Assembly: GCA_030529445.1 (NCBI GenBank)
Contig: JAUMWW010000006.1
Span: 25,018 to 89,017, forward strand
Source of the DNA: Johnsonella sp.
GTDB lineage: Bacteria > Bacillota > Clostridia > Lachnospirales > Lachnospiraceae
Direction: 5' to 3'
Length of the DNA stretch: 64,000 bases
This document shows, in pieces, positions 38,974 through 47,289 of this stretch (position 1 is its first letter; every line of letters begins with the position of its first letter). The translations under genes and the position numbers were made by a program. The notes under the pieces are model-generated. The model was not told where the DNA came from and made no database searches. It saw only the letters and a list, made by a program, of their open reading frames with translations.

Positions 38974-39287
38974 AGATTCACCTTGATGAATTGCTCAAAG
39001 ATCTCTTCCAAATAAAGCCGGTGATATTTTTCGTAGTTTTCTTCTATTTCCGAAAGCATTTTTTTTACTTCGGATTCCTCCTCTGTGATCTGCCGATGGA
39101 TCGACTCCTCCGTGCTTTTGCGGATTTGCTGAATCCTCGCATCGGTATCGGCGAGAAGCTCCTGCTTCCATTGCGTTTTTTTTGCGGAGAAAGACTGATC
39201 GATTTCGGTTTTTTTGACCATGCTTTCCTCCAGTATGGAGGAGGCTTCCTGCTCGATGCTTGAGAGCCTGCTGATGATTCCGTCCAT
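38970..39287 (-). CDS. V-type ATPase subunit G/H-like (peripheral stalk)
   Basis: The 105-residue protein is one long charged coiled coil, fitting the stalk partner of subunit E. The position as first gene of the operon matches other bacterial V-ATPase operons. AGGAGG precedes the ATG. The 308-base gap upstream also holds the cbiG promoter; a weak minus-strand TATTAT near 39315 may be the operon's -10. Confidence 0.85.
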   Translation of the reverse strand: MDGIISRLSSIEQEASSILEESMVKKTEIDQSFSAKKTQWKQELLADTDARIQQIRKSTEESIHRQITEEESEVKKMLSEIEENYEKYHRLYLEEIFEQFIKVNL

Positions 39288-39505
39288 AAAGACCTCCTGT
39301 TTCTTTTTCGATATTTTATAATAAACTTTTTTTAGAAAAAGTAAATGGCAATATTGAACAGAATATTCGAGAAAAACGGGAAATAACTAAACATATCGGA
39401 GAGAAGGCTAAAGAAAGGAAGAAAAAAAAGCTTCGATATGTAATCTTAATCGAAAAGATTCCGCGGATTATAAGCAAAGCTACCTATTAACAAAGAATGG
39501 CTTGA

Positions 39506-39534
39506 TTGATTTTAAAATCATAATCTGTTATCAT
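39506..39534 (+). promoter_or_regulatory. Candidate cbiG promoter
   Basis: TTGATT (39506-39511), 17 bases, TATCAT (39529-39534). No cobalamin riboswitch was recognised in the gap. Confidence 0.45.
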
Positions 39535-39595
39535 ATTCTCCAACCAAAAGAAAAACAAAGATATACGGGGAAATGCGGGAAAAAGAGGAGAGAGG

Positions 39596-40771
39596 ATGCA
39601 AACGGCGATATTCGGCTTTACCCGAAAGGCTTCCGATTTGAGCAGGCGCTTGCTTGGGCTTGCGGAGCTCGGAAAGGTCAGAAACTATGTATACAGAAAA
39701 TTTATTGCAGACTCTGTTGAGGAGGCTGCATGCATTCCGATAGAAAAAGAAGAATTGAAAGATATCGTATCCAAGGAATTTTCTTCCTCGGATCTTTTGA
39801 TTTTTATCGGGGCGAGCGGTATCGCCGTCAGGATGATTGCTCCCCATATCAGGGATAAGTTTAAGGATCCCGCCGTCATCTGTATGGATGAGGGGGGAAA
39901 ATACGTTATTCCCCTGCTTTCGGGGCATGCGGGGGGCGCAAACCGCCTCGCCGGGAAGCTATCCGAAGCAATCGATGCCCTGCCTATCATTACGACAGCC
40001 ACCGATCTCAGAGGGCTCTTTGCGGTAGACAGCTGGGCGATGGAAAATAAGCTTCTGCTCAGCGATAAGGAGCTTGCAAAGCAGATCAGCGCGGATCTTT
40101 TGCAGGGCAGAGGGATCTGCTTTGCAAGCGACTATGCGATCAGGGGAGGGCTTCCGGCTTATCTGATCGATACAGGCTCCGATCCGGATAAGGGCTTAGC
40201 TTCGGATCAGGGAAGCGCTTTCGAAGAGAGTATCGCTTCCGCCAAGCTCTCGTCCTGCGGCATCTGGATCAGCAACCGCCTTCTTTCTTCCGAGAGCAGA
40301 AAGAGGATCGGGATGGGAGAACGCTCCGTTCTCAGGCTCATCCCCCGAAACATCTGTATCGGCATCGGCTGCAAGAGAGGGACGGACTGCAAAAAGATGA
40401 GGGAAGCGTTTTTCGGGCTGATGGAAAAACATAATCTGGATCCCTTTGCCGTTTCTCATATAGCGAGCATAGATATCAAAAGCGATGAGGAGGCAATTTG
40501 CCGGCTTGCCGGGGAACTGGGCGCAAAGGCGGTGTTTTTTAAGAGAGAAGAGCTTTTGCTTGCCGAGGGAGAATTTCATGATTCGGAGTTCGTCAAGTCC
40601 AGGGTAGGAGTGGGAAATGTTTGCGAAAGGGCAAGCAGCCTAATCTATTCCGAAAGACTTTTTTCAAAGCAGATCATCGGAGGGATGACATTTGCGGCAA
40701 CATTTGACCATGCATTGGAGTATTCGTTTCGGGAGAAGGAAGGAAAGAATATGCGGGGAGGAAAGAGATGA
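39596..40771 (+). CDS. cbiG: Cobalt-precorrin-5A hydrolase (CbiG)
   Basis: CbiG opens the delta-lactone of cobalt-precorrin-5A with loss of acetaldehyde in the anaerobic cobalamin route. The 391-residue protein has the N-terminal CbiG motif LIFIGASGIAVRMIAPHI and PLLSGHAGGANRLA, and the C-terminal domain with NICIGIGCKRGTDC and VKSRVGVGNVCERA. It is isolated: no other corrin-ring gene is in the window. A small ORF overlaps its end by ATGA, suggesting coupling. Confidence 0.93.
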   Translation: MQTAIFGFTRKASDLSRRLLGLAELGKVRNYVYRKFIADSVEEAACIPIEKEELKDIVSKEFSSSDLLIFIGASGIAVRMIAPHIRDKFKDPAVICMDEGGKYVIPLLSGHAGGANRLAGKLSEAIDALPIITTATDLRGLFAVDSWAMENKLLLSDKELAKQISADLLQGRGICFASDYAIRGGLPAYLIDTGSDPDKGLASDQGSAFEESIASAKLSSCGIWISNRLLSSESRKRIGMGERSVLRLIPRNICIGIGCKRGTDCKKMREAFFGLMEKHNLDPFAVSHIASIDIKSDEEAICRLAGELGAKAVFFKREELLLAEGEFHDSEFVKSRVGVGNVCERASSLIYSERLFSKQIIGGMTFAATFDHALEYSFREKEGKNMRGGKR

Positions 40772-41001
40772 TTCTGATTATTGCGGAGGATCGGGAAGAA
40801 CTGGATCAGGCTTTGGAGGAAATGCAAAAGAAGAGGGGGGAAAAAGTCTGCGGCTTTCTGGAAAGAGGGCGGATTCTCCTCCCCATGGATGGCAACAAAA
40901 AGAGAGAGCTGGAAGAGGAAGGAAAAAGAGGGCAGCTTCTGGCAAAAGAGGCAGATGAGGTATATCTTTTGCGCGAGGGAGTATGCAGGAGGATTAAATA
41001 G
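40768..41001 (+). CDS. Small unknown protein coupled to cbiG
   Basis: The 77-residue ORF starts in an ATGA overlap with the end of cbiG and ends 42 bases before the ABC transporter genes. It is rich in Glu, Lys and Arg with MILIIAEDREELDQAL at the start and one cysteine in VCGFLERG. I recognise no family. The coupling and codon pattern support it being translated, but the function is unknown. Confidence 0.5.
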   Translation: MILIIAEDREELDQALEEMQKKRGEKVCGFLERGRILLPMDGNKKRELEEEGKRGQLLAKEADEVYLLREGVCRRIK

Positions 41002-41043
41002 GGCTCGGGATCAGAAAGCCGAGCCTGGAAAGAGGAGAAAGAA

Positions 41044-42798
41044 ATGCTCAAACGATTGTTTCAAGAGATTAAAGAATATAAAAAACCCTCTCTGATTTGT
41101 ATTTTCGCAACACTGGGAGCGGTTTTTTTTGAAATACTGATTCCTTTTTTGATGAGCAGAATCATAGACAGGGGAATCGGCGAGGGAAATATCGCAAATC
41201 TGCTTCGGTACGGTGCCCTCATGCTGCTTGCCTCCGCCGCGGCTCTTGGCTGCGGTCTGGTCTCGGGTACCTTCGGGGCAAGGGCGGCGAGCGGTTTTGC
41301 CGCAAATTTGAGATCGAGCATGTACCGGAAAATACAGAGCTTTTCTTTTGCCAATATCGATCGTTTTTCGAGTGCCGGACTGATCACCAGGCTGACGACG
41401 GATGTGAGCAATGTGCAGACTTCCTATCAGCTTATGATCCGTCTTTTCCTGAGAGCCCCCTCGATGATTATTTTTGCGGGGCTGATGAGCGTATTGATCA
41501 GCCCCTCGCTTTCGCTTATTTTTCTCTTTGCGATTCTTTTTCTGGGAATGGTTCTGATTTTTCTGATGAAAAGGGCGCTTCGCATTTTCACCCAGGTATA
41601 TGAGAAATATGATGAACTCAATAAAAGAGTGCAGGAAAATATCGGCGGAATCCGGGTCGTGAAAGCATATGTGCAGGAGGATGAGGAAATCAGGAAGTTT
41701 AAGACTTCAACGGAAAGTATTTTTAAGATGTTCACCGATGCGGAAAATAAGATGGTGCTCATTCATCCCCTCATGTATTTTATGACTTATGTCTGCACGC
41801 TCCTGCTTTCCTGGTTCGGTGCGAAGCTCATCGTGGGCGGCAGGCTTTCAACCGGTCAGCTTGCCGGGCTTTTTTCCTATACCTTCAATATACTGATCAG
41901 CCTTCTGATCCTCTCCTTCGTTGCGGTGAGCATGATTATCTCGGGTGCAAGCGCAAGGCGTATCTGCGAGGTCCTGGAGGAAGAAGCAAAGCTCTCTTCT
42001 TTGTCAAATCCGGTGCGGAGCGTAAAAAGCGGAGAGATCGAGTTTAAGGAGGTTTCTTTTTCCTATGCAAAGGAGAGCAAGAAGCCTGTGCTTTCCGATA
42101 TCAGCTTTAAGATAAAGGAGGGGGAAACCATAGGCATTCTGGGAGGAACGGGAAGCGGAAAGAGCTCCCTGGTTTCTCTGATTCCCAGACTTTATGAGGT
42201 TTCTTCGGGAGAGCTTATCGTGGGAGGAATCGATGTCAGGAAATACGAGCTTGCCGCTTTGCGGGATGCGGTAAGCATGGTGCTGCAAAAAAACGAGCTC
42301 TTCAGCGGGAGCGTGCTCGACAATCTCAGATGGGGAGATGCGAATGCAAGCCTGGAAGACTGCAAGGAGGCATGCCGGCTCGCCTGTGCGAAGGAATTTA
42401 TCGAGAAGCTTCCGGACGCCTATGAAAGCCGGATCGAGAGGGGAGGAAGCAATCTTTCGGGAGGGCAGAAGCAGAGGCTTTGCATTGCGAGAGCATTGCT
42501 GAAAAAGCCGAAGATCATTATTTTCGACGATTCCACCAGTGCCGTGGATACGCAAACGGATGCCAAAATACGCGAAAACCTGAAGCATGCAATGAAAAAT
42601 ACGACAAAGATCATGATTGCCCAGAGAATTTCTTCGATACAGGATGCGGACAGGATTCTGGTATTGGAAGAGGGCAGGATAAGCGGCTTCGACACGCATG
42701 AAAATCTTCTTGCGGGCAATCGGATCTATGCGGAGGTTTATACCGCGCAGAAGGAGAGCGGAGGAGATTTTGACAAGGCAAAGGATGAGGAAAGATGA
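41044..42798 (+). CDS. ABC exporter half-transporter, subunit with degenerate catalytic site
   Basis: The 584-residue protein has six membrane helices (about 1-310) and an ATPase domain with Walker A GGTGSGKSS, a canonical LSGGQ signature, and a Walker B of IIIFDDSTSAVD. There Asp replaces the catalytic Glu. That pattern marks the degenerate half of heterodimeric exporters (TM287/288 or BmrCD type). The next gene overlaps by four bases and supplies the other half. The substrate is unknown; lipids, drugs or peptides are possible. Confidence 0.92.
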   Translation: MLKRLFQEIKEYKKPSLICIFATLGAVFFEILIPFLMSRIIDRGIGEGNIANLLRYGALMLLASAAALGCGLVSGTFGARAASGFAANLRSSMYRKIQSFSFANIDRFSSAGLITRLTTDVSNVQTSYQLMIRLFLRAPSMIIFAGLMSVLISPSLSLIFLFAILFLGMVLIFLMKRALRIFTQVYEKYDELNKRVQENIGGIRVVKAYVQEDEEIRKFKTSTESIFKMFTDAENKMVLIHPLMYFMTYVCTLLLSWFGAKLIVGGRLSTGQLAGLFSYTFNILISLLILSFVAVSMIISGASARRICEVLEEEAKLSSLSNPVRSVKSGEIEFKEVSFSYAKESKKPVLSDISFKIKEGETIGILGGTGSGKSSLVSLIPRLYEVSSGELIVGGIDVRKYELAALRDAVSMVLQKNELFSGSVLDNLRWGDANASLEDCKEACRLACAKEFIEKLPDAYESRIERGGSNLSGGQKQRLCIARALLKKPKIIIFDDSTSAVDTQTDAKIRENLKHAMKNTTKIMIAQRISSIQDADRILVLEEGRISGFDTHENLLAGNRIYAEVYTAQKESGGDFDKAKDEER

Positions 42799-44678
42799 GA
42801 GAGAAAAAAGAAAAGGGCGGAGGAAAAAAGACCTTAAAAAGGCTGATGAAAATTATATTTGAGCGCTATACGCCGCAGATGGCGCTGGTCGTTGCGGGGA
42901 TATTCGGTTCCGCGATTTCTACGGTAATCGGGACGAGCTTTTTGCGCACTCTGGTCGATGCATATATCATTCCGCTCAGCAAGAGCCCCGATCCGGACTT
43001 TGCACCGCTTGGCAAAGCCCTGCTCAGGATCGCGGCGGTATATACCCTGAGCGTTTTGCTTGCTTTCATGAACAGCAAGATCATGATCAGAGTGGCGCAG
43101 GGGGTCATGAGGGATATTCGCAACCGGCTTTTTGCCCATATGCAAAAGCTCCCGCTTCGTTATTTCGATACCCATGCGCACGGAGATATCATGTCGATAT
43201 ATACGAATGATACGGACAGGCTGCGCCATTTTATCGGCGCTGCCATGCCCCAGCTTCTCGGGGCGCTGATTTCCGTTGCCAGCGTCTTTATCACGATGTG
43301 CATTATAGATATTCCGCTTGCGCTGATTGCGGCTCTGATGGTCTTTGTGATGCTCAGAACCAGCAGGGCGGTGTTTGGGCTTTCGGGAAAATATTTCGCC
43401 CTCCAGCAGGAAAGACTGGGCAGGCTTAACGGTTATATCGAAGAGATGATCAGCGGGCAAAAGCTCATCAAGGTCTTTAATCATGAAAAAGCAAGTATTG
43501 ATGAATTTGAGCGGCTCAATGAGGAATTAAGAGAAAGCGCCTATCAGTCCGGGCGCTTCGTCAATATACTGATGCCCGTCGTGACCCAGCTCGGAAATCT
43601 AAGCTATGTTTTGGTTGCGATCTTCGGGGCGCTCATGGTCTTAAACGGCTTCTTCGGCGCAACGATAGGTACGGTGGTGGCTTTCCTGACCTTGGTAAGA
43701 AATTTCAATCATCCCTTTTCGCAGATCGGAAGCCAGATCAACGAGGTGGTCGGCGCGATTGCCGGTGCAGGCAGGATTTTTGCTCTCATAGATGAGAAGG
43801 AGGAAGAGGATGCGGGCGATATCAGGCTGGTAAATGTTGAGGAGGACGAGGAGGGGAGACTCAGAGAATGCGAAAAAAGAAGCGGCATATGGGCATGGAA
43901 GTATGGAAGGGAAAAAGAGGGAGAGATTGGCTATCGGAAACTGGAGGGGGAGATCATCCTGGAAAAGGTTGATTTTTCTTATGAGGAAGGAAAGCAGATT
44001 CTCCATGATTTGAGTCTTTATGCAAAGAAAGGGCAGAAGATCGCCTTCGTAGGCTCGACGGGAGCGGGCAAGACGACGATTACGAATTTATTGAATCGAT
44101 TTTATGATATCAGCGGAGGCAAGATCCTTTATGACGGGATCGATATCGATAAGATCAGGAAAGCCGATCTGCGGCGCAGCCTCGGTATGGTTTTGCAGGA
44201 TACCCGCCTCTTTACCGACACGGTAATGGAAAATATCCGCTACGGACGTCCGGAAGCAAGCGAGGAGGAATGCATGGAGGGGGCAAAGCTTGCCAACGCG
44301 CATGGCTTTATCGAGAGGCTCCCAAAGGGCTATGATACGATGATTCGGGAGGAGGGAACGGCTCTTTCCCAGGGACAGCGCCAGCTCCTTGCGATCGCGA
44401 GAGCGGCGGTTGCCAATGCGCCCGTACTGATTCTGGATGAGGCGACCTCCTCAATCGATACCCATACCGAGAAACTTGTTCAAAAAGGAATGGATGCATT
44501 GATGAAGGGAAGGACGAGCTTTGTGATTGCCCATCGCCTCTCGACGATCAGAAATGCGGACTGCATCATGGTGCTGGAGCAGGGACGCATCACCGAGAGA
44601 GGAAGCCATGAGGAGCTCCTCGCACAAAAAGGAAGGTATTATAAGCTTTATACGGGGCTGGCGGGGAAGCAGAGCTGA
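42795..44678 (+). CDS. ABC exporter half-transporter, catalytic subunit
   Basis: The 627-residue partner has an N-terminal exporter membrane domain and an ATPase domain with Walker A GSTGAGKTT, the Walker B with catalytic Glu VLILDEATSSID, and a changed signature LSQGQ. Complementary changes in the first gene show that the two work as one heterodimer with a single active ATP site. An extra charged linker (about residues 340-385) joins the two domains. The four-base overlap indicates coupled translation. Confidence 0.93.
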   Translation: MREKKEKGGGKKTLKRLMKIIFERYTPQMALVVAGIFGSAISTVIGTSFLRTLVDAYIIPLSKSPDPDFAPLGKALLRIAAVYTLSVLLAFMNSKIMIRVAQGVMRDIRNRLFAHMQKLPLRYFDTHAHGDIMSIYTNDTDRLRHFIGAAMPQLLGALISVASVFITMCIIDIPLALIAALMVFVMLRTSRAVFGLSGKYFALQQERLGRLNGYIEEMISGQKLIKVFNHEKASIDEFERLNEELRESAYQSGRFVNILMPVVTQLGNLSYVLVAIFGALMVLNGFFGATIGTVVAFLTLVRNFNHPFSQIGSQINEVVGAIAGAGRIFALIDEKEEEDAGDIRLVNVEEDEEGRLRECEKRSGIWAWKYGREKEGEIGYRKLEGEIILEKVDFSYEEGKQILHDLSLYAKKGQKIAFVGSTGAGKTTITNLLNRFYDISGGKILYDGIDIDKIRKADLRRSLGMVLQDTRLFTDTVMENIRYGRPEASEEECMEGAKLANAHGFIERLPKGYDTMIREEGTALSQGQRQLLAIARAAVANAPVLILDEATSSIDTHTEKLVQKGMDALMKGRTSFVIAHRLSTIRNADCIMVLEQGRITERGSHEELLAQKGRYYKLYTGLAGKQS

Positions 44679-44762
44679 TTTTCCCATGCTTTCCCATATA
44701 AAAGGAATCGGGTAATGAGGGGAATGGAGGTGATAAACGGATTTGCCCGAAACGGATAATGC

Positions 44763-44791
44763 TTGCTAAAATTCTTTATTTATATTAAAAT
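44763..44791 (+). promoter_or_regulatory. Candidate pnp promoter
   Basis: TTGCTA (44763-44768), 17 bases, TAAAAT (44786-44791). A later TATAC near 44796 is an alternative -10. Both place the start just before the leader helix. Confidence 0.45.
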
Positions 44792-44809
44792 AATGTATAC
44801 AAAAAACGG

Positions 44810-44968
44810 GAAGAAAGCCATGTAGATTCAGGATGCAAAAGCCCGAGACCACTGATAAGAAGCCAAGCCCCGGAGTTTGGCGGTTTATCAGTCGTTTCGG
44901 CGTTGCCTTGCAAAGCCCTCGGTATTTTGCGGGTGATATATGTTTTGCAATCCTCATCGGCTTTCTTC
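44810..44968 (+). ncRNA. Structured leader RNA of pnp
   Basis: A perfect ten-pair closing helix joins GAAGAAAGCC (44810-44819) to GGCTTTCTTC (44959-44968). A second helix pairs AGGA-TGCAAAA (44830-44840) with TTTTGCA-A-TCCT (44943-44954). Inside, a hairpin pairs ACTGATAA (44851-44858) with TTATCAGT (44885-44892), extended by GCCAA/TTGGC, and another helix forms around 44907-44931. No T-run follows. It ends 30 bases before the pnp start. E. coli PNPase is known to autoregulate through a leader hairpin; a similar role here is inference. Confidence 0.65.
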
Positions 44969-44998
44969 GATTTTAGAATAATCGCAAGGAGATGAAAG

Positions 44999-47116
44999 AT
45001 GAGCAAAGAGTACAAGAGTTTCAGCATGGAGCTTGCCGGAAGAACCCTCAGGGTCGATATCGGAAGAGTTGCGGCACAGGCAAACGGTGCTGCATTTATG
45101 CGTTATGGGGATACTACAGTGCTTTCCACCGCGACGGCATCGCAAAAGCCCAGAGAGGGGATCGATTTCTTCCCTCTTTCCGTGGAATATGAGGAGAAGA
45201 TGTATGCAGCGGGAAAGATGCCCGGAGGATTTAATAAAAGAGAGGGAAAAGCGAGCGAGAACGCGGTGCTCACCTCCAGAGTCATCGACAGACCGATGCG
45301 CCCGCTCTTCCCGGGAGACTACAGAAACGATGTAACATTGAGCAACCTCGTGCTTTCGGTGGATCCGAGCTGCTCTCCGGAGTTTACGGCTATGCTGGGA
45401 TCGGCGATTGCGGTTGCGATATCGGATATCCCATTTAACGGTCCCTGCGCGAGCACGCAGGTCGGACTGATCGACGGAGAATTTATCATCAATCCCACGG
45501 ATGCCCAGAGCTCCGTATCGGATCTTAAGCTCACCGTGGCTTCTACGAAGGAGAAGGTGATCATGATAGAGGCGGGGGCAAATGAGATCCCGGAAGAGAA
45601 GATGATAGAGGCGATTTATCTGGCGGACGGAATCAATAAGGAGCTGATCCGTTTCATCGAGGGCATTGTTGCGGAATGCGGAAAGGAAAAGCATAGCTAT
45701 ACCTCCTTTGTGATCCCGCAGGATCTCCAGGATGCGATCCGCGAGATCGTCAGCCCTCAGGAGATGGAGGATGCCGTATTTACGGATGAGAAGCAGCTCA
45801 GGGAAGAAAATATCAGAAAAATCAGAGAAAAACTCGAGGAGGCATTTGCCGATCGGGAGGAATGGCTCGCTCTTTTGGACGAGGCATTGTATAAATATGA
45901 AAAAAATACCGTCCGGAAGATGATCCTCAAGGATCATAAGAGACCGGACGGAAGAGAGATGAACCAGATCAGGAGGCTTTCCGCAGAAATCGATATCGTG
46001 CCCAGAGTGCACGGCTCCGCGATGTTTACGAGGGGTCAGACCCAGATCTGCAATATTACGACGCTTGCACCGCTTTCGGAAGCGCAGAGGCTGGACGGAC
46101 TGAATGCGGAGGAAACGGCGAAAAGATATATGCATCATTATAATTTCCCCTCCTATTCCGTGGGAGAGACGAGGGTTTCCAGAGGACCGGGAAGAAGGGA
46201 AATCGGTCACGGCGCGCTTGCGGAGAGAGCGATTATTCCCGTGCTTCCTTCGGAGGAGGAGTTCCCTTATGCGATCAGAACCGTTTCGGAGACCTTTGAA
46301 TCCAACGGTTCGACTTCAATGGCTTCCACCTGCGCATCCTGTCTTTCCCTGATGGCTGCCGGCGTGCCGATCAAAAAGATCGTGGCTGGAATCTCCTGCG
46401 GTCTGGTAACGGGAGAGAGCGATGCGGAGTATCTGCTCTTAACCGATATTCAGGGGCTTGAGGACTTTTTCGGGGATATGGATTTTAAGGTTACCGGTAC
46501 GGATGCGGGAATAACCGCCATCCAGATGGATATCAAGATTCAGGGACTGACCAGGGAGATCGTGGAAGGAGCGATCGCAAGATGCAAGGAGGCGAGAAGC
46601 TTTATTATGGAAAGCTGCATGAAGCCCTGTATCGATAAGCCGAGACCGGAAATCGGAGAATACGCTCCCAAGATCGAGATGATTACGATCGATCCCTCCA
46701 AGATCGGTGATGTGGTCGGAAAGCAGGGCAAGGTCATCAATAAGATCATCGAGGAGACCGGAGTGAAGATCGATATCGATGATGACGGCAAGGTAAGTGT
46801 TTGCGGCACGGATAAGGCGATGATCGCAAAGGCATTGAGCACGATCAGAAATATCGTAACCGATTTTGAGGTCGGCATGGTCTTTGACGGCAAGGTTGTG
46901 CGGATTCTGGAGTTCGGCGCATTTGTCGAGATCGCTCCGAATAAGGACGGAATGGTGCATGTTTCCAAGCTTGCGGACAGGAGAGTCGCGAAGGTGGAGG
47001 ATGTGGTCAAGATAGGAGACGAGGTCAGGGTCAAGGTGATCAAGGTCGATACGATGAGGGGAAGAGTCGATTTCAGCATGAAGCCCTCCGATTTAAATAA
47101 GACAAATGAGAATTAA
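44999..47116 (+). CDS. pnp: Polynucleotide phosphorylase
   Basis: PNPase degrades RNA 3' to 5' with phosphate. The 705-residue protein has two RNase PH domains, the second with the FFGDMDFKVTGTDAGITAIQMDIK segment, then KH (IGDVVGKQGKVINKI) and S1 (GMVFDGKVVRILEFGAFVEI) domains. AAGGAG lies before the ATG. rpsO, its usual upstream neighbour, is not here. The gene follows a 320-base gap holding the folded leader and is followed by mgtE. Confidence 0.98.
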   Translation: MSKEYKSFSMELAGRTLRVDIGRVAAQANGAAFMRYGDTTVLSTATASQKPREGIDFFPLSVEYEEKMYAAGKMPGGFNKREGKASENAVLTSRVIDRPMRPLFPGDYRNDVTLSNLVLSVDPSCSPEFTAMLGSAIAVAISDIPFNGPCASTQVGLIDGEFIINPTDAQSSVSDLKLTVASTKEKVIMIEAGANEIPEEKMIEAIYLADGINKELIRFIEGIVAECGKEKHSYTSFVIPQDLQDAIREIVSPQEMEDAVFTDEKQLREENIRKIREKLEEAFADREEWLALLDEALYKYEKNTVRKMILKDHKRPDGREMNQIRRLSAEIDIVPRVHGSAMFTRGQTQICNITTLAPLSEAQRLDGLNAEETAKRYMHHYNFPSYSVGETRVSRGPGRREIGHGALAERAIIPVLPSEEEFPYAIRTVSETFESNGSTSMASTCASCLSLMAAGVPIKKIVAGISCGLVTGESDAEYLLLTDIQGLEDFFGDMDFKVTGTDAGITAIQMDIKIQGLTREIVEGAIARCKEARSFIMESCMKPCIDKPRPEIGEYAPKIEMITIDPSKIGDVVGKQGKVINKIIEETGVKIDIDDDGKVSVCGTDKAMIAKALSTIRNIVTDFEVGMVFDGKVVRILEFGAFVEIAPNKDGMVHVSKLADRRVAKVEDVVKIGDEVRVKVIKVDTMRGRVDFSMKPSDLNKTNEN

Positions 47117-47198
47117 GCCCTGATGGATCAAGGCGTTGCAAAAGAGGAAATTTTCTTTGCGGTAAAATCAAAAAAGATTTTATAAGACAGACAAAAGG

Positions 47199-47256
47199 AT
47201 AATACAGATGGTTGCTTTTTGTAATTTTTACAAGTGCTATATCCCATCTGTATTAT
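47199..47256 (+). promoter_or_regulatory. Nested inverted repeats before the first mgtE gene
   Basis: A perfect 13-base repeat (ATAATACAGATGG at 47199-47211; CCATCTGTATTAT at 47244-47256) encloses a second hairpin TTGTAA-TTT-TTACAA. No T-run follows. It does not show the conserved features of the Mg2+ M-box that I know. Confidence 0.55.
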
Positions 47257-47289
47257 TCAATTAGGCAAAAGGCAAAGGCGGGTGGAAGA

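Noticed and set aside
44810..44968. 6S RNA, SRP RNA or tmRNA as identity of the pnp leader
   Set aside because: The helices branch in a way unlike 6S RNA, and conserved SRP or tmRNA sequences are absent.
47117..47289. M-box Mg2+ riboswitch before mgtE
   Set aside because: The region is short and lacks the conserved blocks; only the nested inverted repeat is visible.
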